DNA of 64,000 bases from Maratus speciosus (GCA_963932465.1 OZ010786.1:270476411-270540410), one strand, 5' to 3'. Positions 12,490 to 23,056 are shown, counted from the first letter of the stretch. Numbers and translations: made by a program. Notes: generated by a model from the letters alone, not told the origin.

Positions 12490-12877
12490 TCCAGTTACCT
12501 TACCGCCCGCACCAAAAAATATTATTGAGTCCATTTTTTGTACTTGTTCAGAAGGATATGGAAAAGCGTGTAGATGACGAAAAATTGGATTGAAATCTTC
12601 TGATATTTGCATAAATTGTTGCGGAGTTTTATGTCACAATACAAGTAAAGTTGAATTTGGAGACTAGGAGGATATTGACAGTAACCTGCCCACTGCAAGG
12701 GAGGAGGGAATCACTACTCTGCAAGTTAGTGATGATCTCGAAAGCCGACTAGAAAATACTAAAGGCAATAAAACAATGAAAGAAAGAATAACAGATAATG
12801 ACGAAACTGAATCAACTAAAAAAATTGAAGCTGTGCAAGCGACTACTAAAGCATTCAAACGATTGAAATTGGATTAG
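12490..12877 (+). pseudogene. C-terminal CXC-type Cys-rich domain and charged tail
   Basis: One frame reads LPPAPKNIIESIFCTCSEGY, GKACR, a TGA stop at about 12,573, RKIGLKSSDICINCCG and VLCHN. The Cys pattern CxC...C-R-[stop]-R-K-x-G-L-K...C..CC...C matches tesmin/TSO1-like CXC motifs, where CRCRKxGLxC is the core. The stop stands where the second Cys of CRC should be, one change from TGC. After a second in-frame stop (TAG, 12,665-12,667) the same frame stays open through an acidic then Lys-rich tail ending KAFKRLKLD at the TAG at 12,875-12,877. A poly-A-signal-like AATAAAA lies at about 12,920. Confidence 0.65.
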
Positions 12878-13208
12878 ACCAGTCACTATAAATGGAATAT
12901 GCCTACAGGGGAAACCACAATAAAAATAATAAAAACGCTCTAAATGCTTTACCTCAAAGGTGGTGAGGAAATAAGCATATATGTATATTATATATTCACA
13001 TTCTCTATTCAAAAGTAAGAGTTTTAGACCTGTTTATATAATTTCTTTGAAAGTAGGAGCAGGCTTTTTCATATCTTTATAACGTTTCTTCCAAAAATGT
13101 TCACTTTTTTAAATTTTTGACAGAGAAGGGATGGGGTGACAAACAAATGTTAATGGCACTTTTTATAGGAATTAAATTATCTTCATCTTTGTAATTGAAC
13201 TTTTTTTT

Positions 13209-13397
13209 CTAGATGACATTGTTCCTCAGATATTCACAGAAAACCGATTTTCAATCTCATTAGTACTCCCTGGAGGTGAAAGCTCACAACGGATCGATGG
13301 GGACTTTTAGTATGTTAAACTATATACCCTAACTAGCATCTGTGCAAAAATCCAGCTTTGTTCTAATTTTTTCCGCTATGTTTCCTAAAATGACTGG
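13209..13397. repeat. Right terminal inverted repeat of the Academ-like element
   Basis: This is the reverse complement of the left repeat with scattered substitutions. It ends in CTAAAATGACTGG, followed by ACT, which may be the target duplication also seen before the left end. Confidence 0.85.
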
Positions 13398-13529
13398 ACT
13401 ATAAAAGTATTAAAATAATCACAATATACATGTATAACGAACGAGTTAAATTCTTTTCAATTTTAAATGTCGCATTATGTATTTTATCAAGTAGGCATCC
13501 TGTAAACTTTACCTTGTGCAAACTTTCGA

Positions 13530-13616
13530 ATTTCATTCAGAAAATAGTTTCCCATAGCCCGTAAAAAGAAACAATACATAATTACCTCGAAAGATTTATT
13601 GCAAAAGATACAGTAA
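13530..13616 (-). mobile_element. Mariner relic M1, 3' end (separated by Copia-1)
   Basis: Read on the minus strand, this segment aligns with the 3' part of the mariner relic at 32,347-32,797: both have TATCTTTT-CAATAAATCT, AGGTAATTAT and TGTTTCTTTT-ACGGGC, then TTTTCTG-ATGA. The matching coding end lies on the far side of Copia-1 at 32,192-32,346. Copia-1 therefore inserted into this mariner copy. Confidence 0.7.
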
Positions 13617-14011
13617 TGTTCAACATTTTGGCGAACTTTCATTTAAAATAAAAAGTGACAGAATATAGATTATATATTATACTTGTTTAAACAAATAAAG
13701 TTCATGCTTATGTTTCTCAGTAGCGCAGGTTTGGCTTGTAGAAAATAAAGACGAATGACCATCAAATAAATAATGCAGCAACACATTTCTCATAATATAT
13801 ATACATTTATATTTACAAAACGGCAGACATCACTGTTACAAAGCACAATCAACACTCAACTACAAAGAACATCATAGAACATCTTAGAATGTCTATATAT
13901 TATCAAAACTTATTTCCATGGAAACACGATAGGCCTTCTAGCGGCAGAAAGGAAAAGAGATATACGAATCGTTAGATGACATAAATAAAATAAAAGGAGT
14001 ATTTTACAACA
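13617..14011 (-). repeat. Copia-1 3' LTR
   Basis: It is nearly identical to 31,794-32,191 apart from scattered substitutions and small indels. On the minus strand it starts TGTTGTAAAATACTCC and ends near GTTGAACA. A purine-rich tract lies immediately upstream. Confidence 0.85.
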
Positions 14012-14020
14012 TCCCCCTTA
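14012..14020 (-). promoter_or_regulatory. Copia-1 polypurine tract
   Basis: On the minus strand TAAGGGGGA abuts the TGTTG start of the 3' LTR. This is the position and composition of the plus-strand primer in LTR retrotransposons. Confidence 0.7.
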
Positions 14021-15295
14021 ATCTAGCAGTTCGAAAGAGAAATTAAATTTAGTTTTTTCCTTTAATTTTAAAAATTGGGGTCTGGGAAGAGGCTTTGTTG
14101 ATGTATCTGCAATCATTTCCTTTGAACTACAGTAATCAACAAGCACTATAATTTGTTCTTGTAAATGCCTAATATAATGATATTTGACATCCATGTGCTT
14201 GGTTCTAGCACTATGTTTCCCAGTTTGTGTCAGTACTATACAAGATTTATTATCTTCATATAGTATAATTGGTAAGGATTGTTTGAGACCTAAGTCATCT
14301 AGTAGAGTCAGCAACCACTGTATTTCTTGTGCAGCATTTGCAGCTGCTATATATTCTGATTCGGCAGTGGACAGAGCAATACAATTTTGGCGTTTTGAGA
14401 ACCATGATATTGGATTGTCTCCTAAAAGAAAGATGTTACTGCTTGTAGGCTTTCTGGTCGCTTTATCTACAGCCCAGTCTGCATCAGAGTAGCAAGTGAG
14501 AATTGGGTCAGTTTGGCTGCTTATAACAAGATTCAGGTTCTTCGTTGTGTTTAGATACATGATAATCTTTTGAACTGATTTCCAGTCTTTTTCTGATGGT
14601 TTTTCAATTTTTCGGCTAAGTATATTAACTGCTAGGGCAATGTCCGCTCGTGACACTGTTGCTATGTAAAGAAGAGCTCCAATGGCTTGTCTATATTCGT
14701 TATTATCGTCGAGAAAATTACTGTCATCTTCATTTTTTGGGTATGAAGTTTCTATTGGTATGTATGTGGGCTTCTTCTCTTCTATGTTAAACTTCTTAAG
14801 TAATTCTTCAATTTTATTTTTCTGATTCAATTCAAAGCTTCCATCAATATTTCTTTGGATGTTGATTCCAAGATAATGTTTCACTTCACGTAAATTTTTA
14901 ACTTCGAAGTTTTCTTTCAGAAAATCAATCACTTTGTCAATTTTTGTTTCATCTTTACAAGAAATGAGAAGATAATCTACGTACAGAATAATTAGTATAT
15001 TTTCATTTTCATCTGTTTTCTAAATAAATATGCATCTGCCATACTTTTCTTGAAATTGTTTTTAAAAACTTCTGCTAGCTTTTGATTCCACGCATATGCA
15101 GCTTGTTTAAGCCCATATATAGATTTTCTTAATTTGCAAACTTTCTTCTCATGATTAACTTCAGGTGAAACATATCCCTCTGGCTGTACCATATAGATAT
15201 CTTCCTTGAGGTCTCCATGCAAGAATGCTGTTGTGATATCAACATGTTTGACATGCATATTCTTCTGAGCTGCAGCTGTTAAAATTGCTCTTATG
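14018..15295 (-). pseudogene. Copia-1 pol: RT second half and RNase H
   Basis: The segment at 14,018-14,932 encodes the RT connection (KHYLGINIQRN, AIGALLYIATVSRADIA) and RNase H (CYSDADWA for the first Asp, LSTAESEYIAAANA for the Glu, YEDNKSCI, KHMDVKYHYIRHL, DTSTKPLP). The segment at 14,992-15,295 encodes RT motifs VKHVDITTAFLHGDL and VCKLRKSIYGLKQAAYAWNQ. Between them a frame change falls close to where the YVDD motif is expected. RNase H looks close to intact. The RT is cut at 15,296 by the hAT insertion and resumes at 21,956. Confidence 0.85.
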
Positions 15296-15692
15296 TAGGG
15301 GCGGACTGGCATAGTTTGGCCCACCCCGCTAGACTTATGCGTTGGCCCACCAATCGACAGCCCCATTGTTAAAATGTTTGAATGCTGACTACCCTTTGTA
15401 CATTGATTAATGTCTGTTTATAATATCAATATAGTAACCTGAAAATTGAATAGTTCGTTTATACCCTCACTACTAACTAATTAGAATGTCAGATATATGG
15501 GCAATTGTTTTGAACTTGAGGCAACTGCATCCATTATCTTATCATAATCGTAATCAAAAGATCATTCAACACTGCATAGGATAAAATCATCAAACAGTTC
15601 TTGTCCTAGAGATGAAAGAAGCAGTTTATAATTTTAAGTGTTGAGAACACTTGCTCACAAGACACTTGAGTGCATGATAAAGTCAATATATA

Positions 15693-16951
15693 CACTCATG
15701 TTCAAAAGTAAGAGAATTTTCAGATTTGGTCGATTATCTCCGGAACTACTGGGTAGATTTTAAGGAAATTATGTATGTAGGTAGGCTCATAAAATGCAAA
15801 AAAAAATAACCATCCAGCAGTTCTCGCGTAAGACTCATCAACGTCAGAAGATATAAAACAGAGCTTACAATATTCAACCAAAAAATGGGTTAATAGGGGT
15901 ATGTCCCCCTCTTACAGTTATACAGCTCCCACAACGTGAATTCACACTGGAAATCAGGCAGTTTATGAGAGCCTGTGGCAGTTAGTCTCACTCCTCCAGC
16001 AACGCTATTTTCAGGCCCTCGGTGGTTCTGGAAGGTGGAAAGCGAGTTCCAAGTGTCCTACCTTGAGCGTCCTAGATATGCTCTATAGGGTTTAGGTCTG
16101 GAGATCTGGCTGACCAATCCATTAAGCGAATATCCTCACTTTCCAGAAATTCTTCGACCAGATGAGCTCTATCTGGGCGCGTGTTGTAATCCATTAAACT
16201 GAAATCAGGGCCAACTGCATCCCTGAAAAGGCGAACATATCACCAAGATATCACCCCTACACCTCAGACCAGTCACAGAGCCTTTGCCAAACACAGAGAG
16301 GGGTGTACGTTCATCCAATGCCTGCCCAGACCATCAAACCGCCGCTGTCATAGTGGTCTCTTTCTCGGACGTTGGGAGGCAGGTATTGGATCCCTGTTTT
16401 TCTCCAGATGAAAGTATGTCGAGAATGAGAATTAGTGTTTAGGCTGAACCGAGACTCATCAGTGAATAGAACGGTCCCCCAATGATTCCTGGTCCAAAGT
16501 CGATTATCTCTGCATCATGATAAACGGGTTCTCCCGTATGCAGAAGTGAGCTGACGCAAGCAGCAGGTCTTATTGCAAACAGACCTACGTCATATAGCCT
16601 TCTGCTAACAGAAACCCTTGAAACTCGGCTTCCTGTAGCTGCATAAAGGTCACGAGAGACCTGGGAAGATGCTGCACTCCTGTTACCCCTCGTTGTGATA
16701 GATAAATAGCGATCTTCATTGGCCTTCGTGGCTGTTGGACGACCTTGTCCAGGCTTTCTCTCTATGGATCTAGTATCCTTAAACTGTTTCCATAAGTTTG
16801 ATACGACGTTGGGCGTTACATTGAAGCCTCCAGGAATCTTCACTTGAGACTGCATTGTTTCCAATCTCCCCGCTATTCGTCACCTCATTCCAGCATTCAA
16901 ACATTGGTGGTTACTCATTTTTACTGTTCGCTTTTAAATTTCACCGTGTGT

Positions 16952-16992
<41 letters not shown>

Positions 16993-17223
16993 AAGATATT
17001 CGGCGAGGTGTGCGAGCGAACAAAACGTGAAAATTGCCACACTCACTTATAAAGTCTGTTCTTCTACTCGCTCCGCCCATACACACATTTACGCTTACGT
17101 ATTCGACATCGACACTAAATAGAAGTTGCGTCTTTGTTTTGAAGCCTTAGTTTTAATTTTCGTTCAGTACTTTTCATAATATTTGACAAAATAAGCAAAT
17201 TCTCTTACTTTTGAACATGAGTG
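15693..17223 (-). mobile_element. Tc1-like transposon, 1.53 kb, inside the hAT transposase
   Basis: The ends are inverted repeats CACTCATGTTCAAAAGTAAG flanked by TA on both sides (15,691-15,692 and 17,224-17,225), the standard Tc1/mariner target duplication. It carries one decayed minus-strand transposase (15,940-16,864) and a long poly-A run at about 16,955-16,991. It splits the hAT transposase just before its C-terminal dimerisation motif, so it is younger than the hAT. Confidence 0.9.
15940..16864 (-). pseudogene. Tc1-like transposase, frameshifted
   Basis: The N-terminal frame (16,864 down to about 16,480) has a paired-like helix-turn-helix region: NVVSNLWKQFKDTRSIERKP and GQGRPTATKANEDRYLS, then SSQVSRDLYAATGSRVSRVS. 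After frame changes the catalytic part shows TVLFTDESRFSLNTNS (first Asp), LMDYNTRPDRAHLVEEF, and DWSARSPDLNPIEH (third acidic residue, D..NPIE). In this family the second Asp normally precedes Asn in a DN pair; here it reads YN, so the residue appears lost. Normal length is about 340 residues. The element cannot encode an active enzyme as read. Confidence 0.8.
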
Positions 17224-17640
17224 TACATATAAGCTATGTACAAGGTTAGATAAAAACGACCATAGGCATGCAACACGCACAATAATTCTGATGCACAAGC
17301 TAGGCATTCTTTACATTTCTTATTAACTTTACAGGGATCTTCATCATCTTTAATGAGTTCTTCTGAATCGCTCGTTTCTTTGCTGTAAGCGGCGTAGGGC
17401 TCGCTGCGTCGAGATTGTTGCTGCAATAGCGACTGATTATAATGAGTATAGTGCCGGGAAAATTGCAGCAACTTTTTTCTGACATAGTCTTTCATGACTT
17501 TCGCCAAGTCGGACAGAGTTCTAAGAGCTTCTTCAGCAAGTTCATTTAAAAATTTAACCTCACTGAAACGGCGAGGATCGAACCAGGCAACGTCTTTCGG
17601 GGCAAGTCGTTTCCAGTAAATCGTGTATTCAACTGCTGAA

Positions 17641-19000
17641 CAGCAGTGTCTAAAATGACATTATAAATGTTTACCTTAAATAAAGTCAGATGGTGATCCT
17701 ATAATACTTCGTACCTCATCGTGAGAATAGTCACCACATCGACATTTCGCTATATATATTCTCTTTTCCGGTAGGAAACTCTCAATTTCAGCTGTACTCT
17801 TTTTCTATTAGTTACTTCTGAAAATGTTCCGCAAATTCAGAAGTATTTTTCCCAACCATATCAAAATATTTCTTTTGTGTAGCAGATTGGTTTTCAGGGT
17901 TTAGATTTTGTTAGCACCAGTTAAGTAGCCCAGGTTGCTTAACTATACAGTCGATGTGGGCGTGGATATATTGAATAGGTCGTTTAAAATGGTTTCAATT
18001 AATATATACTGAAACTTGCACCAATTATCTGTTGGAGTTTAAGTGGCGTGTCAAGCCAAAACGCTCTACGTTCAGTAGCGAGATCGCGCTCTCACATTTA
18101 ACAAAAACAGAAAGTAGAAACATTCTTGTGAACTTTAAGATGCCTTCTTTAAGTAGAGGTAAATAAGAAGTCGCTTACCTTTTACTAATTTCGCGACGGC
18201 TCGTAAGGCGTCACCTTGAGGGTAGAGTATATCCAAGGAAACGGGGGAAGCCACCCGTTTTTGTTCTATTCTTTTAATTGTTTTATCCTCTTACTTTATT
18301 TACTTAGAGGGATGCTGGAAAACCGTGTTTGTTAATACATTGGATGCTAAAAAATAATTCTTATTAGTAACTGTGTGTGCGACGATAAAGAAGGACTCAT
18401 TTTTGAGTTAAAGAAGTTATAATTAAACGTTATGTTGGACTATAAGAAACTCCATCTTTACAGATCAGCGACATTATTAGAAGAGGGGGACGCAGATGTG
18501 GCATAAAAAGCACAGAGCCGCGTGAGAAAAATATACAATCATTAAAAATAGTCTGGCGAAAATCAAGAGTTCAGATGTTACACAGAGTTACTTATATGTT
18601 ATGCAATATCAGTCATTAAAAACGAGGAAGTAAAATAAAGTCCACAAATTGGTTTATTAACGTGTTTTGAAACCACTAATAAAGTTCTTTTCTGATTTAA
18701 TTGGTTTTGAAGCTACCGAAACATATGGGGTGGTTAATTTCATGATTATCAATCAGTGGTCTTGCCGAAAAAGATACATGCGACGGGAAATCGTCCATTT
18801 CGGTGATACCTTGTAGACACTTAAGCAATGTTAAAAAACTTATGTTGATCTTTAAAAGATTTCGAAGACTCGCCAAACATACTATTAAGTGCTTGATCCT
18901 TAATCCACCACCTAGTAGCTTTTACATTTTGTAATCGGCGAAGAAGTTTATTTTTACCTACAGACTCCTTATTCACTGAAGCCCATGGTTACATTCGCTC
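17641..19000 (-). other. Decayed middle of the hAT transposase region
   Basis: About 1.3 kb between recognisable transposase segments. Short scraps (for example near 18,680-18,900) may be coding remnants, but I cannot align them confidently. An intron is possible but unproven. Confidence 0.3.
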
Positions 19001-19589
19001 ATATCACTCTGAGCTAAACACGGTTGTAGCTTACATTAAGACCAAGAAGTCCGTTGTCAGATTGCAACATTCTGTTGCATCTGTCAGGAACAAACTAAGC
19101 ACATGTGCATATCAATGAACATGCTGTATATATGGATTGTCCTTTTCAGTTGTGCCTGCAGACCTTTATATCTCCCACTCATATTTGCTGCACCATCAAA
19201 AGAAGTGCAAGCTATTTGTGAAGAAGGGAGTTTAAACTTTTTAAGTTCTTCTTTTACTTCGAAATAAAAGGCTTTCCCTGTTGTTTTGGGGGCATCAACC
19301 GAATTTAAAAACTAACATTCACTTTACCACGCTGCACATAATGAACACAAAGTGTCAACTGCTCCATTACCGATATATCTTTTGTGAAATTTGCTTCAAT
19401 GCTGAATGGATCTGACTGTTTTGCATCATCGGTAATGTTTATTTGGATCCGAATGGAGTGATAGGGAATCAACTGATTTATAAATTACTTGGGCATGAAT
19501 GTAATCAACGAACCTCTTCCATGCCGAATGCCGTTTAGGATTTTCATTTTGTGCTTCTTTCTGCTCTATCAGTGATAGAACAGCATGGA

Positions 19590-21062
19590 CCTCATTTTGG
19601 TGCAGCAAAAGGCCATTTTGGAGCAGCAAAAAGGCTCATTTTGGAGCACAAAATAACTATTTTGAAGCAGCAAAAAGCCACTTTGGAGCAGAAATTAACT
19701 ATTTTGGAGCGGAAAATAACAATGTTGGAGCATAAAAATGTCATTTTGGTATTCTTTGATGAAATTCGCGTTTTTCCTACGATTCTTTAACGAAATTCGC
19801 GTTTTTTTCTGCGATCTTTTGACCAAACTTGCATATTGTTCGCAATCTTTTGACGAAATTTGCGGTTTTTTACGACCTTTTGATGAAATTTGCAGTTTAA
19901 CGAAATTCGCGTTTTTTCACATACTTTTGACCCCGTTTTGTTCGTTTTTCGATGAAATAGCTTTACTTTGACAAAATTCAAGTTTTTTGGCGATCCTTTG
20001 ACAAAAGTCGCGCCTTTTTCGCGATCTTATGACGAAATTCACGTGTTTTTTGCGACCTTATGATGAAACGATGATTTTTAGCGGCAGTTTAACGAAAGTA
20101 GCATTTTTTCACGATCTTTTGACGAAGTTAGCTATCCTTTTGCAAAATTCACTTTTTCTTTATGATCCTTTTACGATATTCGCGATCTTTTTTGTCGAAA
20201 TTTGCGTTTTATTCACAATCTTTTAACGAAATCGCGTTTTTTCCATGATTTTTGACCGCTTTTTTGATGAAGTTAGCGCTCCTTTGACAAAATTCACGTT
20301 TTTTTTCGCAATTCTTTGACGAAATTCACGTGTTATACGCGATCTTTTCACGAAATTCATGTGTTTTTCGCGATCTTTTGACGAAATTCACGTGTTTTCT
20401 GCGATCTTCGAAGAAAATCTCGTGTTTTCCGCGATCTTTTGACGAAAATGTCGTGTTTTTCGCCATCTTTTGACGAAATTTCAGAACGTTAAATGAAATT
20501 TGCGGTTTTTTCTCTATCTTTTAAATAAATTAGCATTTTTTCACGATACTTGTACCGTGTTTTGTTCGTTTTTTGACAAAATTAGCGATCCTTTGACAAA
20601 AGGCATGTTTTTCTCGCGATCCTTTGACGAAATTCGCGTGTTTTTCACGATTTTTTGACGAAATTCGCGTGTTTATCGCGATCTTTTGACAAAATTCCCG
20701 TGTTTTTCGCGATCTTTCGAGAAAATTTGCGTGTTTTCTGCGATTTTTCGAAAAAATTTGCGTGTTTTTCGCGATCTTCTGACGAAATTTGCGTTCTATT
20801 CGCGATCTTTTAACGAAATCAAGTTTTCTCGCGATCCTTTGACCGCGTTTTGTTCGGTTTTTTAACGAAATTAGCGATCCTTTGTTAAAATTCACGTTTT
20901 TTCCCGTGATCATTTGGCGAAATTCGGGTGTGAAAATGATCGATTTGGCTCAAGAATTATTATCGATTTGGCGCAGTTGGGCGCAATTTTGTTGAAAAAT
21001 GATCGTTTTGGCGCAGAAATGCGCAGTATTATCGATTTGGCGCAATTGGAGCAATTGGCGCA
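19590..21062. repeat. Compound minisatellite inside the hAT transposase gene
   Basis: Three adjoining repeat registers: TTTTGGAGCA(G)-based units at 19,590-19,745; a degenerate ~30-bp unit built on TTTTGACGAAATTCGCG and TTTTTCGCGATC at about 19,750-20,930; and ATCGATTTGGCGCA(A/G)TTGG units at about 20,938-21,062. The flanks on both sides are hAT transposase coding sequence (NPKRHSAWKRF on one side, YVAQAMKRSQERR on the other). Long open frames across it are by-products of the repeat, not genes. Confidence 0.85.
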
Positions 21063-21413
21063 GCTGTTCCATCACTGCTCTATTCTAGCCTTCATCATAC
21101 TTTCTGAAGATCTTCTTTCTTGGCTTCTCTTCATAGCCTGTGCTACATAACCTTGCAAAACTTTATCATATTTAAATAGCAGCATTAGCAACTGTAAAAA
21201 TTTGCTGTGTTTATTTTTAATATCTCTATTATTCAAGTCTGACGCTGCCTCCTCTCGTTTTTCTCTATAAGCTAATCCTTGCCTCCCAAGATCCTTGATC
21301 TGTAGACTGTAGATTATTCCTAGATATGTAAATTAATCCTTGCCTATTTTTTGTTACTACGCAAGTGTCCGCAGGCAGATACATCCCATCGAACAACTTC
21401 CCAACCTTCACTG

Positions 21414-21661
21414 CACTGTAAAAAAGAAAACGGACTAAAAAACGGAAATACTAATGCAATCTAGACTCCAGTACTATTTCCGTTTTTTTACGGGAATTTT
21501 TACCCATAAATTACAGAAAATTTTCCGTTTTTCTGATTAAAAACGGAAATTTTTCTGTAATTTATGGGTAAAAATTCCCGTAAAAAAAATGGAAATAGTA
21601 CTGGTGTCTAGATTGCCAATAGTATTTCCGTTTTTTTTTTTTTTTTTTTTTTTTTACAGTG
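21414..21661. mobile_element. Palindromic MITE, 248 bp, near the hAT 5' end
   Basis: The termini are CACTGTAAAAAA and TTTTTTACAGTG. Arms of more than 100 bp contain CGGAAATACTA, CAATCTAGAC-CCAGTACTAT and TTACCCATAAATTACAGAAA in inverted order around a short central loop. The right arm holds a long poly-T run. It is a perfect fold-back in design. Flanking TG/TG is the only candidate duplication. It shares the CACTG terminus with the MITE at 8006-8206 but not its interior. Confidence 0.85.
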
Positions 21662-21955
21662 TGACTATATATGCTTTTTACTTTATCCCCTATCTCTCGC
21701 CTTGTATACAAAATGAGTAATGTGCACAGATCTGACAAAGATTGCTGATGGGAGAGGAAAGGGAGAAATTAAAAGACTTAAGCCGATGAAAAAAAAAAAA
21801 AAACGCTTCACGAAACAAAAAGGAAAAAAAATTGAGTTCCATAGTAATTTTTTTTTAGTTTTATTGAAAAAAAAAAACTACGAAACGCTATACACGTTTG
21901 GCCCACCCCGCGATCGCGGGGTAGCGGGGTGGACCAGTCCGCCCCTGCTCTTATG

Positions 21956-23056
21956 GTTGTGTGCTTGACTACTGGGGCAAAAGTTTGATCGTAATCTGTT
22001 CCGAACTTATGGTTGAAACCTTTTGCTACGAGTCTTGCTTTATATCTTTCTACTGTGCCATTTTCATTCAACTTGGTTTTAAACGTCCATTTACAGCCTA
22101 TTGCCTTTTTATCTTTGGGTAGCTTTAGAAGATCCACGTACGATTCTTTTTGAGAGATTGCATCTCTTCTTCGATTGCTTCGAACCATTTCTTCTTTTCA
22201 TAAGGATTAAGAGAATTCAGTTCTTTGAAACTAGCAGGTTATTTCACTGCTTCTCCTGTAAAATAAGTTGATCTTTCTGACAGTTTTCCTTTATTTATTC
22301 TATGGGATCTTCTTGGTTCCATTAATGTCGGAGATTGTTTCTTCATAATATTCGAATCTTCTTGAGATGTTTCTTCATTCACTTCTTCTTCTTCATTTTC
22401 TGTTTGTTTTGGTGGAACAACTGTAATTTCCCTGTCGGAGGTTGCGTCTTCAATGAATCTGACTGTTCTACTTATAATTACATTACGGTCAGATATTAAA
22501 ATCCGATATCCTTTACTTCTGCAATCATAGCCAATCATAATTCCTTCTACAGCCTTCTCGTCTAGTTTTCCTCTTTTACTTTTGTGAATGTGCGCGAATG
22601 CTTTAGATCCCAAAACTCTGATGTTTGATAAATCTGGATTCCGATCATTCCATAACTCATAAGGTGTTTAATTTTGGCTTAGTGGGCAATCTATTCTGCA
22701 AATAGTTTGCTGTCATTATGGCTTCTCCCCAATATTTGTGTGGCAGGCTGGATTCAGACAGGAGGCATCTTGTCATCTCCATTAAGCTTCTATTTTCCTT
22801 TCCGCAATTCCATTCTGTTTTGGTGAATGTGGCACTGTGAACTGGCGTTCAATTCCATGATTTCTCATGAATTCTTCCATTTCATTGCTTATATATACCC
22901 CTCCATTGTCGCTTCTAAGCGTTTTTAGCTTCTTATTGAATTTATTCGTAGTCACAGCAACGTATTCTTTTAGTTTAGCGTAAACTTAATTTTTGTTTGT
23001 TATTAGATAAATCATAGTGAAACGGGAAACATCGTCAACGAAAGTAAGGATGTAAC
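21956..23056 (-). pseudogene. Copia-1 pol: integrase core to RT start
   Basis: From right to left on the minus strand: YILTFVDDVSRF (first catalytic Asp), LKTLRSDNGGVYISNEMEEF (second Asp), HSPKQNGIAERK (catalytic Glu region), then KSKRGKLDEKAVEGIMIGYD (22,613 downwards, the copia post-integrase domain). RT follows with [20 protein letters not shown] and [20 protein letters not shown], up to the hAT junction. Several stops and frame changes lie in 22,620-23,050. The segment begins exactly where the TGACGTCA element inserted. Confidence 0.85.

Larger units (their letters stand above)
8214..12877 (+). pseudogene. Academ-like transposon protein, decayed over ~4.6 kb
   Basis: A chain of plus-strand segments in shifting frames follows the order of one long conserved invertebrate protein family, with repeated frameshifts and stops. 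Segments: an N-terminal Cys/His block with CCVSNDYVKTGKKGLKS and HPTCRKNYTRKNY (8214-8585); WGKEVSKRLSNVIDLVADEA (about 8640-8760); AISHSIMAATRPRSFLSPLQ (about 9270-9330); DNAYFNVNAIDGLNTFHSMG (about 9490-9550); VTFDQPHYMKA and LDGHAFARAVRGHS (about 9980-10,215); FWSGVWTDMRFEQTLMRSMK (about 10,695-10,755); the PIN/XPG-like block (11,400-11,880); FLHAISGCDSTPAMFGKGK (12,098-12,154); and a Cys-rich domain with a charged tail (12,490-12,877). The rough total is 1,500 codons. The family's exact function is unknown to me; context suggests a transposase or accessory nuclease. No intact reading frame remains. Confidence 0.65.
7240..13397 (+). mobile_element. 6.16 kb TIR-bounded DNA transposon, Academ-like, decayed
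   Basis: Two inverted copies of a ~190-bp sequence (7240-7428 and 13,209-13,397) enclose one long decayed plus-strand gene (8214-12,877). The termini read GCAGTCATTTTAG and, in reverse complement, CCAGTCATTTTAG. A possible 3-bp duplication, ACT, lies at 7237-7239 and 13,398-13,400. The gene combines a PIN/XPG-like nuclease region with a C-terminal Cys-rich CXC-type domain. That combination, with 3-4 bp target duplications, is what I recall for Academ elements. The superfamily name is inference; the TIR-gene-TIR structure is directly visible. A palindromic MITE has inserted at 8006-8206, just before the gene. Confidence 0.65.
15560..21340 (-). pseudogene. hAT transposase (ZMYM1-like), decayed and interrupted
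   Basis: Minus-strand segments in order: GRQGLAYREKREEAASDLNN and QLLMLLFKYDKVLQGYVAQA (about 21,290-21,130); NPKRHSAWKRFVDYIHAQVI (about 19,540-19,480); FDGAANMSGRYKGLQAQL (about 19,200-19,145); YWKRLAPKDVAWFDPRRFSE and NELAEEALRTLSDLAKV (17,600-17,500); then, after the Tc1 insertion, VSCEQVFSTLKII (about 15,650-15,610). SFDGAANMSG surrounds a conserved catalytic Asp region. The SCE...F-S-LK motif is the C-terminal hAT dimerisation region. Frameshifts, stops, a minisatellite and two insertions exclude function. The N-terminal zinc finger was not recognised. Confidence 0.7.
15296..21947 (-). mobile_element. 6.65 kb hAT transposon (ZMYM1-like) inserted in Copia-1 RT
   Basis: The left end is TAGGGGCGGACTGG; the right end, reverse-complemented, is CAGGGGCGGACTGG. 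The element is flanked by a perfect 8-bp duplication CTCTTATG at 15,288-15,295 and 21,948-21,955. Both features are diagnostic of hAT. It carries a decayed minus-strand transposase of the ZMYM1-like type, and later insertions: a Tc1 element (15,693-17,223), a palindromic MITE (21,414-21,661) and an internal minisatellite (19,590-21,062). Removing it rejoins the Copia-1 RT codons before ILTAAAQ, so it is younger than Copia-1. Confidence 0.9.

Noticed and set aside
14184..14492. 102-codon plus-strand open frame
   Set aside because: Antisense to Copia-1 RNase H.
17640..17680. Very short intron in the hAT transposase (GTAAAC...TTTTAG)
   Set aside because: Only about 27 bp and in a decayed gene; no independent support.
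20530..20913. 127-codon Lys/Arg-rich minus-strand open frame
   Set aside because: It is a read-through of the TTTTGACGAAATTCGCG minisatellite, with no independent protein signature.
22239..22613. Considered as a separate host gene (124 codons, Glu-rich end)
   Set aside because: KSKRGKLDEKAVEGIMIGYD is the copia integrase C-terminal motif, in order within Copia-1.
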